From NCBI RefSeq assembly GCF_001295795.1, contig NZ_LJHY01000002.1, positions 1-64,000 of the forward strand: a stretch of DNA of 64,000 nt, written 5' to 3'. Origin of the DNA: Novosphingobium sp. AAP83 (lineage in GTDB: Bacteria > Pseudomonadota > Alphaproteobacteria > Sphingomonadales > Sphingomonadaceae). Position numbers and translations under genes: made by a program. Positions 1 to 8,690 of the stretch are shown here, one piece after another (position 1 is the first letter of the stretch; each line of letters starts with the position of its first letter). Below the pieces are notes generated by a model. That model was not told the DNA's origin. It saw nothing but the letters and a program-made list of their open reading frames with translations, and searched no databases.

Positions 1-46
1 CGAGCGAAGTCGAGACACTGCGCGCAACGTGTCTCGACTTCGCTCG
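1..46. repeat. REP-like perfect inverted repeat at window edge
   Basis: Positions 1-18 and 29-46 are perfect reverse complements (18-bp stem, 10-nt loop). The arm is rich in the CGACTTCGCTCGA core that recurs as an intergenic palindrome in sphingomonad genomes (from memory). It lies just past the stop of the minus-strand Rieske gene, so it may act as its terminator. There is no T-run on either side. Confidence 0.6.
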
Positions 47-68
47 ACACGAACGGATGGAAGGTTTG

Positions 69-1268
69 CTACTTCTTGCTCCACCCCGCAGGCGGAGCTT
101 TATGCAATCGCGCTACCGGTGTGATCGCGCGGATCTTGCGCGCAAAGCTGCGCAGGCACACCTCGCTTTTGCCGATTGGCCCCGCGCCATAGCTGGCCGA
201 AGCCATGCCCTGCTGGATGCGCTCGATCAGCCAGGTGTCTTCCTTGTTGACCACCCGGTTGATCCGCCAATTGGCATAGCGGACCAGCTTCATCTCGCGG
301 CGTTTGTCATCCGGGGTAAAGGCATCGGGCAGCGTGAAGCACATCTCGCGCAGCACCGTGGTCGTAGGCGTCAGCGGCAGCCACTGCATGAAATCGATCT
401 GGTCTGCATAGATATCGAACGCCATGTTCGGCCAAAGCTTGTAATAGAGCCACCGCCGCTGCGATTCCTGCGGCAAGTGCGGAACGTGCGGCAAGTGCGC
501 TTGATAGAACCGCTCCCAGAAATTGGCCGAAGGCTTGTCGACCAGATCGCCCTTCATGCGGTCGCCCCAACCGTGGTTCGAAATCTCGTATGACTTGCCG
601 AATATGCGCGTCAGGCCATCGTGCGCCACGGGAATGTGCAGATTGTCGGAATAGTTGTCGCCAACATTCTTCCAGTTCACCTCACGCTCACGCAGACGCA
701 CATCGCCGATCCGGCGCATGTCCGCAAAGCGATAGGGCGCAACCTCTGCCTCGAACGGTGCCATCATCTCGGCTACGCTAGGGAAGCCGCCATCGACCAG
801 CCGCACGAACACGAAACCCTGCCAGATTTCGACCGAAACCGCCGCAAGGCCATTCTCTTCCAGCTTGAGCGCCGGATAATCAGACTTCATCGGCACGCCC
901 GACAATCTGCCGTCCGGCTCGAACGTCCATGCATGATAAGGGCAGACCAGCTTCTTCGCGCAGCCCGAAGGCCCCTCGACCAGCCGCATCGCGCGGTGGC
1001 GGCAGACGTTGGCGAAGGCGCGGATCACGCCATCATCGCCCCGGATCGCGATCACGCTTTCACCCAGATAATCCAGCGTCCGGTAATCGCCTGGCTGCGC
1101 AATATCGCTTTCATGGCACACGATCTGCCACGATGGGCGGATCACCCGCTCCATCTCCGCCCCGAAGTATTCGGCATCGGTATAGAGCCAGCCCGGCAGG
1201 CTCCAGTCCGCGTCGGGATCGACCTCGTCTGATGAGATGTGCCGGAATGCCCCGGAAAGATCGTCCAT
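69..1268 (-). CDS. Rieske non-haem iron oxygenase, alpha subunit
   Basis: This is the terminal oxygenase subunit of a Rieske-type monooxygenase or dioxygenase of 399 aa. The Rieske [2Fe-2S] ligands are visible as C89-x-H91 and C109-x2-H112 (CRH...CPYH). The mononuclear iron facial triad appears as D208, H211 and H216 in the segment NYSDNLHIPVAH. The family includes ring-hydroxylating oxygenases and betaine, stachydrine and carnitine demethylases. The substrate cannot be read from sequence, but the divergent BetI-type regulator makes a quaternary amine plausible (inference). The ATG at 1268 is chosen because the longer reading frame, to 1457, would run far into the divergent regulator gene. 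No reductase or ferredoxin partner gene lies nearby. Confidence 0.88.
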   Translation of the reverse strand: MDDLSGAFRHISSDEVDPDADWSLPGWLYTDAEYFGAEMERVIRPSWQIVCHESDIAQPGDYRTLDYLGESVIAIRGDDGVIRAFANVCRHRAMRLVEGPSGCAKKLVCPYHAWTFEPDGRLSGVPMKSDYPALKLEENGLAAVSVEIWQGFVFVRLVDGGFPSVAEMMAPFEAEVAPYRFADMRRIGDVRLREREVNWKNVGDNYSDNLHIPVAHDGLTRIFGKSYEISNHGWGDRMKGDLVDKPSANFWERFYQAHLPHVPHLPQESQRRWLYYKLWPNMAFDIYADQIDFMQWLPLTPTTTVLREMCFTLPDAFTPDDKRREMKLVRYANWRINRVVNKEDTWLIERIQQGMASASYGAGPIGKSEVCLRSFARKIRAITPVARLHKAPPAGWSKK

Positions 1269-1288
1269 ATGCCCGAATCCAGAATTGC

Positions 1289-1310
1289 TTGTTGAACATT
1301 CGTATAACAA
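1289..1310. promoter_or_regulatory. candidate TetR operator between divergent genes
   Basis: The 61-bp gap between the Rieske gene and the tetR gene contains an imperfect dyad, TTGTT-N12-AACAA, with extra matches inside the arms (7 of 11 positions). Its position suits a site through which the regulator controls both genes. Binding is inference. Confidence 0.4.
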
Positions 1311-1329
1311 CGCGCAGAATGTGCAAGCC

Positions 1330-1938
1330 ATGCGTGAACAAGCCTCCTCCCCCGCATTTCGCCGCGCCGAGCCGGATGCACGGCGGCTCAGCCTGATCGA
1401 GGCCTGCGCCCGGGTATTGGCAAAAAATGGCCCGACCGGTGCCAGCGTGAGGGTCATCGCGCTTGAAGCAGGTGTCTCTGCGGGTCTCGTCGGCCACTAC
1501 TTCGGCGGCGTCGATGCGCTGGTCGCGGCAACCTACGACCACGTCGATGCACAGGTTTCCAAAGCTCTCGACAATGCCGTTGCCACCGCCGGAGCAGTCC
1601 CACACGCAAGGCTGGAAGCTTTCGTCACCGCCAGTTTCACCCCGCCGATTGCCGATCCGGCCCTGCTCGCCACATGGATTGCGTTCTGGAGCCTCGTCAC
1701 CACCCGCAAAGACATCGCCCGCCAGCATGATGAACAATACGCCGCCTACCGCGCGCGGCTGGAAACGCTCTTGGGGGATTGCGGCGTGCCAAAAGCCGAC
1801 CAGCGCCTCCACGCCATCGCGGTAACGGCCATGGTCGATGGCCTGTGGCTCGAACTCTGCCTCTCCCCCGGCTGCTTCTCCGGCGGGGAAGCCCGCGAAA
1901 TCGCCCGCCGCTTCCTCGCCACGATCACAGGTCGGTGA
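1330..1938 (+). CDS. TetR/AcrR family regulator, BetI type
   Basis: A 202-aa transcriptional repressor with an N-terminal helix-turn-helix and a C-terminal ligand-binding helical domain. The HTH segment (IEACARVLAKNG...VRVIALEAGVS, then GLVGHYFGG) follows the BetI subgroup, which senses choline or related compounds in characterised members. It is divergent from the Rieske oxygenase with a 61-bp shared promoter, the usual layout for a local repressor. An in-frame start exists at 1237, but that would overlap the divergent gene, so the ATG at 1330 is preferred. The ligand is unknown. Confidence 0.85.
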   Translation: MREQASSPAFRRAEPDARRLSLIEACARVLAKNGPTGASVRVIALEAGVSAGLVGHYFGGVDALVAATYDHVDAQVSKALDNAVATAGAVPHARLEAFVTASFTPPIADPALLATWIAFWSLVTTRKDIARQHDEQYAAYRARLETLLGDCGVPKADQRLHAIAVTAMVDGLWLELCLSPGCFSGGEAREIARRFLATITGR

Positions 1939-2124
1939 TCAGGCTCAGGCAGGGTAGCGGCAACTAGACCATCACAGGACGCTGGGGCGTTCCATCCACC
2001 CCAAGCAAGGTATTGATTTGGACCTGTACCGGTTTTACGCCGGTCACCTGAGCGTTTAAAGCTCGCAACAGGAGGCCGAAGCCTCGATCGAACAGCACGC
2101 CGGGACCGTTGTTTTGCTACATCC
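1939..2124. other. non-coding gap before the ligase relic
   Basis: No credible gene, tRNA or terminator is seen between the tetR stop and the acyl-CoA ligase remnant. The segment may contain more of the decayed gene, but I cannot align it by eye. Confidence 0.5.
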
Positions 2125-2599
2125 CGCTGCCGAAGACAGGATCATAGGACCGGATGCGGCGACTTTGACGAGTGGCGAACAAGGCGAATACTGTTCGCGC
2201 GGTTATGCGGTGATGCTGGGGTACCGAGACGATCCTAACAGGACCACTGAGACCATCGACGCCGGATGCATTCGGGCGATGTCGCGACGATCTTAGCGGC
2301 AGGCTATGTGCGCATCACCGGCCGACCGGATCAAGGACATGATTATCCATGGCAGCGAAAGCATCTACCCGCGTGAGATCGAGGAGGTCCTGCTCACATA
2401 TCCGCATGTGGCGGGCGCACACTTATTTGGTGTTACGGACAACAAGTTCTGCAAGGAGGTTTGCGCCTGAATTATTGCGCAAGCCAATGCGGCGCTCTGC
2501 GCCAACGACATTCTGGCGCGTTATGGAAGCCGAGTTACACACGGCCTGATCGGGGGCGATGTCTCGATTCAGGAACCGGACAGGCGCAAATTCGAAACG
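2125..2599 (+). pseudogene. decayed AMP-binding acyl-CoA ligase (C-terminal half)
   Basis: Reading across frames recovers a recognisable acyl-CoA synthetase C-terminal half. One frame gives GEQGEYCSRGYAVMLGYRDD, the next HSGDVATILAAGYVRITGR, and the third IKDMIIHGSESIYPREIEEV followed by LLTYPHVAGAHLFGVTDNKF. These correspond to the family motifs ExCxRGYxVMxGY, GD, and GRxKDMIIxGGENIYPxEIE. At least two frameshifts separate the blocks, and an in-frame TGA interrupts the last one at about 2468. No N-terminal AMP-binding half is visible. It is non-functional as it stands. Confidence 0.75.
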
Positions 2600-2963
2600 C
2601 TCTGTCGCCTAGACCAAATAATCTTAACATCTGCGCGGCCAACCTGTTGCTTACTATTCTGCACGGAAAAATCCTGCCATTTGTGCGGTCCGCACATCGG
2701 CCTAATAACCATATAGGTTATACGTAGATTGTGAGAAGTAAGCGGATGACGACCAGTTGGATCGCTCAACGCCCCGCTTAACTCTCATAAAACCTAATTT
2801 TATCAAACTAATAGACTGAAATCCCCATAACTCGGCCTGAAATTGCAATAAGCCGCTGTGGTTCAGGTCGGAAAAACCAACTCGTAAGACCCACTTTAGA
2901 CAAAAAATGCCTGTTGATCCCGAAAACAAACAGGATTTGGGCCCAGCGCACAAGACGTTCTGG
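2600..2963. other. AT-rich non-coding leader upstream of pcs
   Basis: This stretch is clearly AT-richer than its surroundings and has no ORF with coding character. Short minus-strand ORFs here lack ribosome-binding sites and family resemblance. It probably contains the promoter of the pcs-mcr-acc operon, but I cannot place -35 and -10 boxes with confidence. Confidence 0.45.
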
Positions 2964-2990
2964 CCTTGCAGGAATTGCAACTTGCAAGGC
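2964..2990. promoter_or_regulatory. triple TTGCA(A) repeat, candidate operator for pcs operon
   Basis: Three copies of TTGCA/TTGCAA occur at 2966-2970, 2975-2980 and 2982-2987. The outer arms form an exact 8-bp inverted repeat (2963-2970 with 2983-2990). The site lies 66-92 bp before the pcs ATG. The TTGCAA core resembles, from memory, sites described for the short-chain acyl-CoA regulator PccR (ScfR family), but the spacing differs. Regulation by propionyl-CoA status is inference. Confidence 0.4.
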
Positions 2991-3055
2991 TGATATTGCC
3001 AAGTCGCAAATGTTCAGGCTCATTGGATAAATAATTGGGAGAGAACGATTCGGTT

Positions 3056-6000
3056 ATGTCGGCAGCGGGTCAGACTGCAGCGGCAATTGCTGCGGCCCGT
3101 GTGGCCCTTGTCAATCCTGTGCGAACGCGCGCGGATTGGGAAGCCATACGCGCTGCCGTGCTTGCCGATCCCGGCACCTTTCATGGTAGCATTGCCGCAC
3201 AGCGCATCCATTGGTTTGTGGCTGGGCAAGGTAGAGCTGGTTCCTGGCTGACACGCGATGCCGCTGGCACATGGTCGGGCTGGGATGCCGCATCGGGAGA
3301 GCCGGTCACCGCCGACGTCCCCGCCGATTTCGCTCCTTGGACTACTGCATTCGACGCATCCAACCCGCCGCACTGGCGCTGGTTTACAGGCGGGCGCACC
3401 AACGCCGCGTTCAACGAGATCGACCGTCATGTTCTCGCCGGCCACGGCGATGAAGCCGCTATCATCTTCGAAGGCGACCGTTGGGACATGGCGGCAGACG
3501 GCGGGCGCGGCGCGCCGGTCGATACCTTCACTGTTTCGCGCAAGCGGCTTATGCTTGAAGTTGCCAGGTGCGCCGTTGCCTTAGAAAGTCTGGGCCTCAA
3601 GGCGGGTGACCGCATTGCGCTCAACATGCCAAGCATCGTGCCGCAGATCTTCTGGACAGAAGCAGCCAAGCGGATGGGCATCGTCTACACGGCTGTGTTC
3701 GGCGGCTTCAGCGACAAGACCCTTTCCGACCGTATCGCAGACGCCGGTGCGCGCGTGATCGTGACCTCGGACGGAAGCTACCGGAGCGCGCAAGTCGCTG
3801 CGTTCAAGACCGCTTACACCGATCCGGCGCTTGATAACTATGTGCCTGTCAGCACCGCGCTCGCCGTGCTGGCAGCGACCGACCTCGGGCTTGATCCGGC
3901 CGACGCCGCCGTCATCCACACGACCGTCGCCGAAACGCTTGCAGGTGAAGTCACGGTCGAACGGTCGGACGTCATGCGCGGCGTCGGCCGTGCGCTCATC
4001 AAGCTGGGTGAAGCGGGCCGGATCGCAGCAAGCGATGCAGCGCGCGTGCGGCTCACCATTGCCTCCAGCCTCGTCACGTTGCCGCCGCGCGTCGATACTG
4101 TGATCGTGGTGCGCCACACCGCCCAGCCCGATATCGTGTGGCGCGAGGAGCGCGACCGCTGGAGCCACGAGCTTACCGATGCGGCGCTGGAGACCATTCT
4201 CGCCAAGGCCGGTGTCGCAAATGTGGATGGTAATGGCGAAGCGGCGCTGCTCGCGCTTCCGGATGCCGATTTTGTGCGCGCGATCTGGGCCTCGTCGAAG
4301 CCGCTGCCGGTCGATTCCGATTACCCCTTGTTCTTCATCTACACCTCGGGTTCCACGGGCAAGCCCAAGGGCATTGTCCACGTCCACGGCGGCTACACCG
4401 CAGGGATCGCGCAATCGATGCAGGTGGCGTTCGATGCGCGGCCGGGCGATACGATCTTCGTCGTGGCCGATCCGGGCTGGATTACCGGGCAGAGCTATCA
4501 GATTTCCGCAGCGTTGCTCTCGCGCGTCACCACGGTGGTGTTCGAAGGCTCGCCGGTCTTCCCGCACGCGGGCCGCTTCGCCTCGATGATCGAGCGGCAC
4601 AAGATTACGATCTTCAAGGCGGGCGTGACCTTCATGAAGTCGATCATGTCCGATCCCTCGAACCTTGCGGATGTGCAGCGCTACAGCATGGCGTCCCTGC
4701 GCGTTGCCACGTTCTGCGCGGAGCCGACCAGCCCCAGCGTGCAGGCCTTCGGCATGGAGCACGTAACCCCGCAGTACATCAACAGCTACTGGGCGACAGA
4801 GCACGGTGGTATCGCTTGGACGCATTTCTACGGCAACGCCGATTTCCCGCTCAAGGCCGATGCTCACGCCTTCCCGCTGCCTTGGATTGTCGGCGAAGTC
4901 TGGGTTGAGGACGAAGAGGCCAGCCCCGGCAGTGCACCTTTCGCCCGCGCCGGGAGCGAAGGTGTAAGCTGGCGCCGCGCCGCGCCGGGCGAAAAGGGCG
5001 AAGTCGTCATTTCCGCCCCCTACCCCTATCTGGCGCGCACCATCTGGGGCGATGTCGAGAATTTTCGTGTCGAGCACGGCAGCGTTGTCGGCGGCTGGAC
5101 AGGCGATGCCGGGCGTTGGGAAGGCGGCTACTGGGGCCGCTGGCAGGGCGCATGGGCCTATACGCAGGGCGATTTCGCCATCGCGCATGACGACGGCTCG
5201 TTCTCCTTCCATGGCCGCAGCGATGATGTGATCAACGTCTCGGGCCACCGCTTGGGGACCGAGGAAATCGAAGGTGCGGTGCTGCGCGACAAGACGCTCG
5301 ATCCGGATTCGCCGGTCGGCAACGTCCTCGTCGTCGGCGCGCCGCACCGCGAGAAGGGGCTGACCCCGCTCGCTTTCGTCGTGCCCGTCGCGGGCCGCAA
5401 GCTGACCGAGGAGGACCGCCAGCGGCTGTTCAATCTCGTGCGCACCGAAAAGGGCGCGGTCGCGGTGCCGGCGGACTTCATCGAAGTCAGCCAGTTCCCC
5501 GAAACCCGCTCGGGCAAGTACATGCGCCGCATGGTCCGCGCGCTTGTCGAGGGCGGCGAGCTAGGTGACGTGACCACCTTGCGCAACCCCGAAAGCCTGA
5601 CCGAGCTCAAGACCGTAATTGACGCATGGCAGCGCCAGCAGCGCCTCTCCGAAGAGCAATCGCTGTTCGAGCGCTATCGCTATTTCCTCATTCAATACAA
5701 CGCGCTGGATTCCATTGGCGCCCCCGGCAAGCGTGTCGCCACCGTGACCGTCACCAACGCGCCGGTCAACGCGCTGAATGAACGCGCGATCGACGAACTG
5801 GTGATCGTGGTCGAGCATCTCGCTCGCAAGGACGATGTCGTCGCGGTAGTGTTCACCGGGCAAGGCACGGCCTCGTTCGTCGCGGGTGCGGATATCCGGC
5901 AGATGCTGGAGGAAATCCATTCCCACGATGAAGCGATGGTGCTGCCCAACAACGCGCAGCTTGCCTTCCGCAAGATCGAAACGATGGGCAAGCCGTGCAT

Positions 6001-8575
6001 CGCGGCGGTGCAAGGCGTCGCGCTGGGCGGCGGCATGGAATTCGCGCTGGCCTGCCACTACCGCGTGGCGGAAACCACCGCACGCTTCGGCCAGCCAGAA
6101 ATCCGCCTGCGCCTGCTCCCCGGTTACGGCGGTACGCAGCGCCTGCCGCGCCTGCTCGCGGACAAGCACGGCGAAACCGGCGTGCGCGATGCGCTCGATC
6201 TGATTCTTGGCGGACGCAGCATTGATGCAGCACAGGCCAGCAAAATCGGTCTCGTCGATGCGCTCGCCGATGGCAGCCACGACGCGCTGGCCGAAGCCCA
6301 CGCACTGGTTCGCGATTTCGTGCGGCATGGTGAAGACAGCACGCTGGGCAAGGCCTTTGCGGCGCGCGAAGCGGCCACCGCGCGGTGGGAGGAGGCTTCC
6401 GTCGTCGATCTCGATAGCGTGATGCAGGACGATTTTCTCCAGCGGATCTTGCGCCAGCTCGATTGGGCTGGTCGCGGCACTGCGGGTGCGCAGGCCCTCG
6501 ATGCGGTGCGCACTGGCCTTGAACAAGGCATGGCGGCAGGTCTGGCGCGCGAGGCCGCGCTGTTTGCCGAGGCGATCATCGATCCCGAAGGCGGCAAGAC
6601 CGGCATTCGCCAGTTCATGGACAAAGTCAGCCCGCCGCTTCCGGTGCGGCGCGATGGTGTGTGGATCGACAGCGAACATGCGCCTCGCAGCGCCGCGCTT
6701 GAAGCCAGCGGCGATCTGCTCCCCGTCGGCTCGCCGTTCTATCCCGGCGTCACCGCGATTCCAGAATGGCAATATGCATTCGGCATCGCGCGCGATCCCG
6801 ATACGGGTGCGCCCCGGTTTGGCCAGCCCGCCACGCACGAACGCGAGTTGATCGTGAAAGTGCCCGAACCAGCGCCCAACGAAGCGCTGCTTTACATGCT
6901 GACCAGCGAGGTCAACTTCAACGATATCTGGGCGCTGACGGGTATTCCGGTCTCGCCCTTCGATAGCCATGAAGAAGACGTGCAGACCACCGGCTCGGGC
7001 GGCATCGCGCTCGTCGCCGCACTTGGCAGCGAGACGCGCGCCAATGGCCGGGTGAAGGTCGGCGATCTCGTTACCGTCTATTCTGGCACCAATGATCTGC
7101 TCTCGCCGATGGTCGGCAACGATCCGATGTACGCGGGCTTTTCGATCCAGGGCTACGAAACCGAGACGGGCAGCCATGCCCAATTCCTGACCGTGCAGGC
7201 CCCGCAGATGCACGCGGTGCCGCCGAACCTGACCTTGGAACAGGCGGGCAGCTATGTGCTGAACCTCGGCACGATCTCGCGCTGTCTGTTCACCACGCTG
7301 CAAATCGCACCGGGCCGCACGCTCTTCGTCGAGGGCGCGGCCACGGGCACCGGCCTCGATGCGCTGCGCTCGTCGGTGCGCACCGGCCTGCAAGTGACGG
7401 GCCTCGTCTCCAGCCCCGCACGCGCTGCATTCATCACCGGCCAGCAGGGCGCAGTTGGCGCGATCGACCGCAAGGACCCGCGCTTTGCGGACCTCTACAC
7501 CACGGTGCCCGAAGACACCAAGGCAGCGCGCGCCTGGGAAGCAGCGGGCGCTCCGCTACTGGCCGAATACCAGGCGCTGAACGGCGGCAAGCTGGCCGAT
7601 TATGTCGTCAGCCACGCGGGCGAAACCGCGTTTCCGCGCAGCTTCCAGCTCCTCGCCGAAAATGGCACTCTGGCGTTCTACGGTGCCTCGTCAGGCTATC
7701 ACTTCAGCTTCATGGGCAAGCCCGGCGCGGCAAGCCCCGAAGAAATGCTGCGCCGCGCAGCGTTGCGCGGTGGTGAGGCAGTGTTGATCTATTACGGCCC
7801 CGGCTCGACCGACTTGCTTGACGACATGGGCCTCGAAATCATCGAAGCCGCCCGCCGCTTCAACGCGCGCAGCGTGGTCGCCACCACGACCGACGGCCAG
7901 CGCGAATTCCTCGGCTCGCTGGGCCTTGAAGATGCGATCGAAGGCATCGTCAGCCTTGAAGCGATCCGGCGGCGCGAGGGCGACAACTTCCTCTGGCCCG
8001 ACACGATGCCCCGCCTGCCCGATGCCAAGGCCGATATCGAGGTTTTCAAGGCGGCGGTGCGCGATTATCAAGACCGCGTGATGAAGCCGTTCGGCAGCGC
8101 GGTTGGCAAGATCCTGCGCTCAGCCGACAACCCGCGCGGCGCGCCCGATCTGGTGTTCGAACGCATGGGTCAGGACACGCTCGGAGTCTCGACGTCGCTG
8201 GTTAAGCCCTTTACCGGCCGCGTCGTGTTTTCGGAGGACATGAGCGGCGGGCGCTTCACGTTCTATGCGCCACAAGTCTGGACCCGCCAGCGCAAGATCC
8301 TCATGCCCACGGCCTCGATCCTCGGCACGCACTTGTGCAATGCCTACGAAGTTTCGCGCATGAACGACATGATCGCGGCGGGCCTGCTTGAAGTGACCGA
8401 CCCTGAGGTCGTGCCATGGGACGGCCTCCCCGAAGCGCACCAAGCGATGTGGGACAACCGCCATTCAGGCTCGACCTACGTCGTTAACCACGCCCTCCCC
8501 GCAATGGGCCTTCGCAGCCGCGATGCGCTGCTTGAGGCCTGGGCGGTAAACGAAGCAGGCGCGGACGACTCCTAG
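3056..8575 (+). CDS. pcs: trifunctional propionyl-CoA synthase
   Basis: A 1,839-aa fusion that converts 3-hydroxypropionate to propionyl-CoA with ATP, CoA and NADPH. Three modules are visible. (1) Acyl-CoA synthetase, about residues 60-850: P-loop YTSGSTGKPKG at 429-439 and catalytic Lys821 in ETRSGKYMRR. (2) Enoyl-CoA hydratase, about 870-1200: oxyanion segment FVAGADI from 941 and catalytic Glu995 (GGGMEF) and Glu1015 (QPEIRLR), 20 apart as in crotonases. (3) Medium-chain enoyl/acryloyl-CoA reductase, about 1230-1839, with nucleotide-binding GAATGTG at 1427-1433. Length and order match the characterised enzymes of Chloroflexus and Erythrobacter NAP1. An upstream TTG at 3035 is in frame, but the ATG at 3056 follows GGGAGAG and is preferred. 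All catalytic residues seen are intact. Confidence 0.95.
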   Translation: MSAAGQTAAAIAAARVALVNPVRTRADWEAIRAAVLADPGTFHGSIAAQRIHWFVAGQGRAGSWLTRDAAGTWSGWDAASGEPVTADVPADFAPWTTAFDASNPPHWRWFTGGRTNAAFNEIDRHVLAGHGDEAAIIFEGDRWDMAADGGRGAPVDTFTVSRKRLMLEVARCAVALESLGLKAGDRIALNMPSIVPQIFWTEAAKRMGIVYTAVFGGFSDKTLSDRIADAGARVIVTSDGSYRSAQVAAFKTAYTDPALDNYVPVSTALAVLAATDLGLDPADAAVIHTTVAETLAGEVTVERSDVMRGVGRALIKLGEAGRIAASDAARVRLTIASSLVTLPPRVDTVIVVRHTAQPDIVWREERDRWSHELTDAALETILAKAGVANVDGNGEAALLALPDADFVRAIWASSKPLPVDSDYPLFFIYTSGSTGKPKGIVHVHGGYTAGIAQSMQVAFDARPGDTIFVVADPGWITGQSYQISAALLSRVTTVVFEGSPVFPHAGRFASMIERHKITIFKAGVTFMKSIMSDPSNLADVQRYSMASLRVATFCAEPTSPSVQAFGMEHVTPQYINSYWATEHGGIAWTHFYGNADFPLKADAHAFPLPWIVGEVWVEDEEASPGSAPFARAGSEGVSWRRAAPGEKGEVVISAPYPYLARTIWGDVENFRVEHGSVVGGWTGDAGRWEGGYWGRWQGAWAYTQGDFAIAHDDGSFSFHGRSDDVINVSGHRLGTEEIEGAVLRDKTLDPDSPVGNVLVVGAPHREKGLTPLAFVVPVAGRKLTEEDRQRLFNLVRTEKGAVAVPADFIEVSQFPETRSGKYMRRMVRALVEGGELGDVTTLRNPESLTELKTVIDAWQRQQRLSEEQSLFERYRYFLIQYNALDSIGAPGKRVATVTVTNAPVNALNERAIDELVIVVEHLARKDDVVAVVFTGQGTASFVAGADIRQMLEEIHSHDEAMVLPNNAQLAFRKIETMGKPCIAAVQGVALGGGMEFALACHYRVAETTARFGQPEIRLRLLPGYGGTQRLPRLLADKHGETGVRDALDLILGGRSIDAAQASKIGLVDALADGSHDALAEAHALVRDFVRHGEDSTLGKAFAAREAATARWEEASVVDLDSVMQDDFLQRILRQLDWAGRGTAGAQALDAVRTGLEQGMAAGLAREAALFAEAIIDPEGGKTGIRQFMDKVSPPLPVRRDGVWIDSEHAPRSAALEASGDLLPVGSPFYPGVTAIPEWQYAFGIARDPDTGAPRFGQPATHERELIVKVPEPAPNEALLYMLTSEVNFNDIWALTGIPVSPFDSHEEDVQTTGSGGIALVAALGSETRANGRVKVGDLVTVYSGTNDLLSPMVGNDPMYAGFSIQGYETETGSHAQFLTVQAPQMHAVPPNLTLEQAGSYVLNLGTISRCLFTTLQIAPGRTLFVEGAATGTGLDALRSSVRTGLQVTGLVSSPARAAFITGQQGAVGAIDRKDPRFADLYTTVPEDTKAARAWEAAGAPLLAEYQALNGGKLADYVVSHAGETAFPRSFQLLAENGTLAFYGASSGYHFSFMGKPGAASPEEMLRRAALRGGEAVLIYYGPGSTDLLDDMGLEIIEAARRFNARSVVATTTDGQREFLGSLGLEDAIEGIVSLEAIRRREGDNFLWPDTMPRLPDAKADIEVFKAAVRDYQDRVMKPFGSAVGKILRSADNPRGAPDLVFERMGQDTLGVSTSLVKPFTGRVVFSEDMSGGRFTFYAPQVWTRQRKILMPTASILGTHLCNAYEVSRMNDMIAAGLLEVTDPEVVPWDGLPEAHQAMWDNRHSGSTYVVNHALPAMGLRSRDALLEAWAVNEAGADDS

Positions 8576-8690
8576 ACGCACGCGATCTATCGCACCGCGT
8601 TAGCGCGGCCCCCTTTCAAGCTGCCCTCCCCAGGCTTTGGACACCGCAATCGGCGCATACTTGGCGCCTTAAATCTTGCAGGAGAGTGAC

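Noticed and set aside
2702..3023. Minus-strand small ORFs in the AT-rich leader before pcs
   Set aside because: No ribosome-binding sites, no family resemblance, and overlapping frames; treated as non-coding.
3581..7393. Long minus-strand ORFs (588 and 610 codons) opposite pcs
   Set aside because: They are antisense shadows caused by high GC at third codon positions; composition is low-complexity Arg/His/Ala and no family is recognisable.
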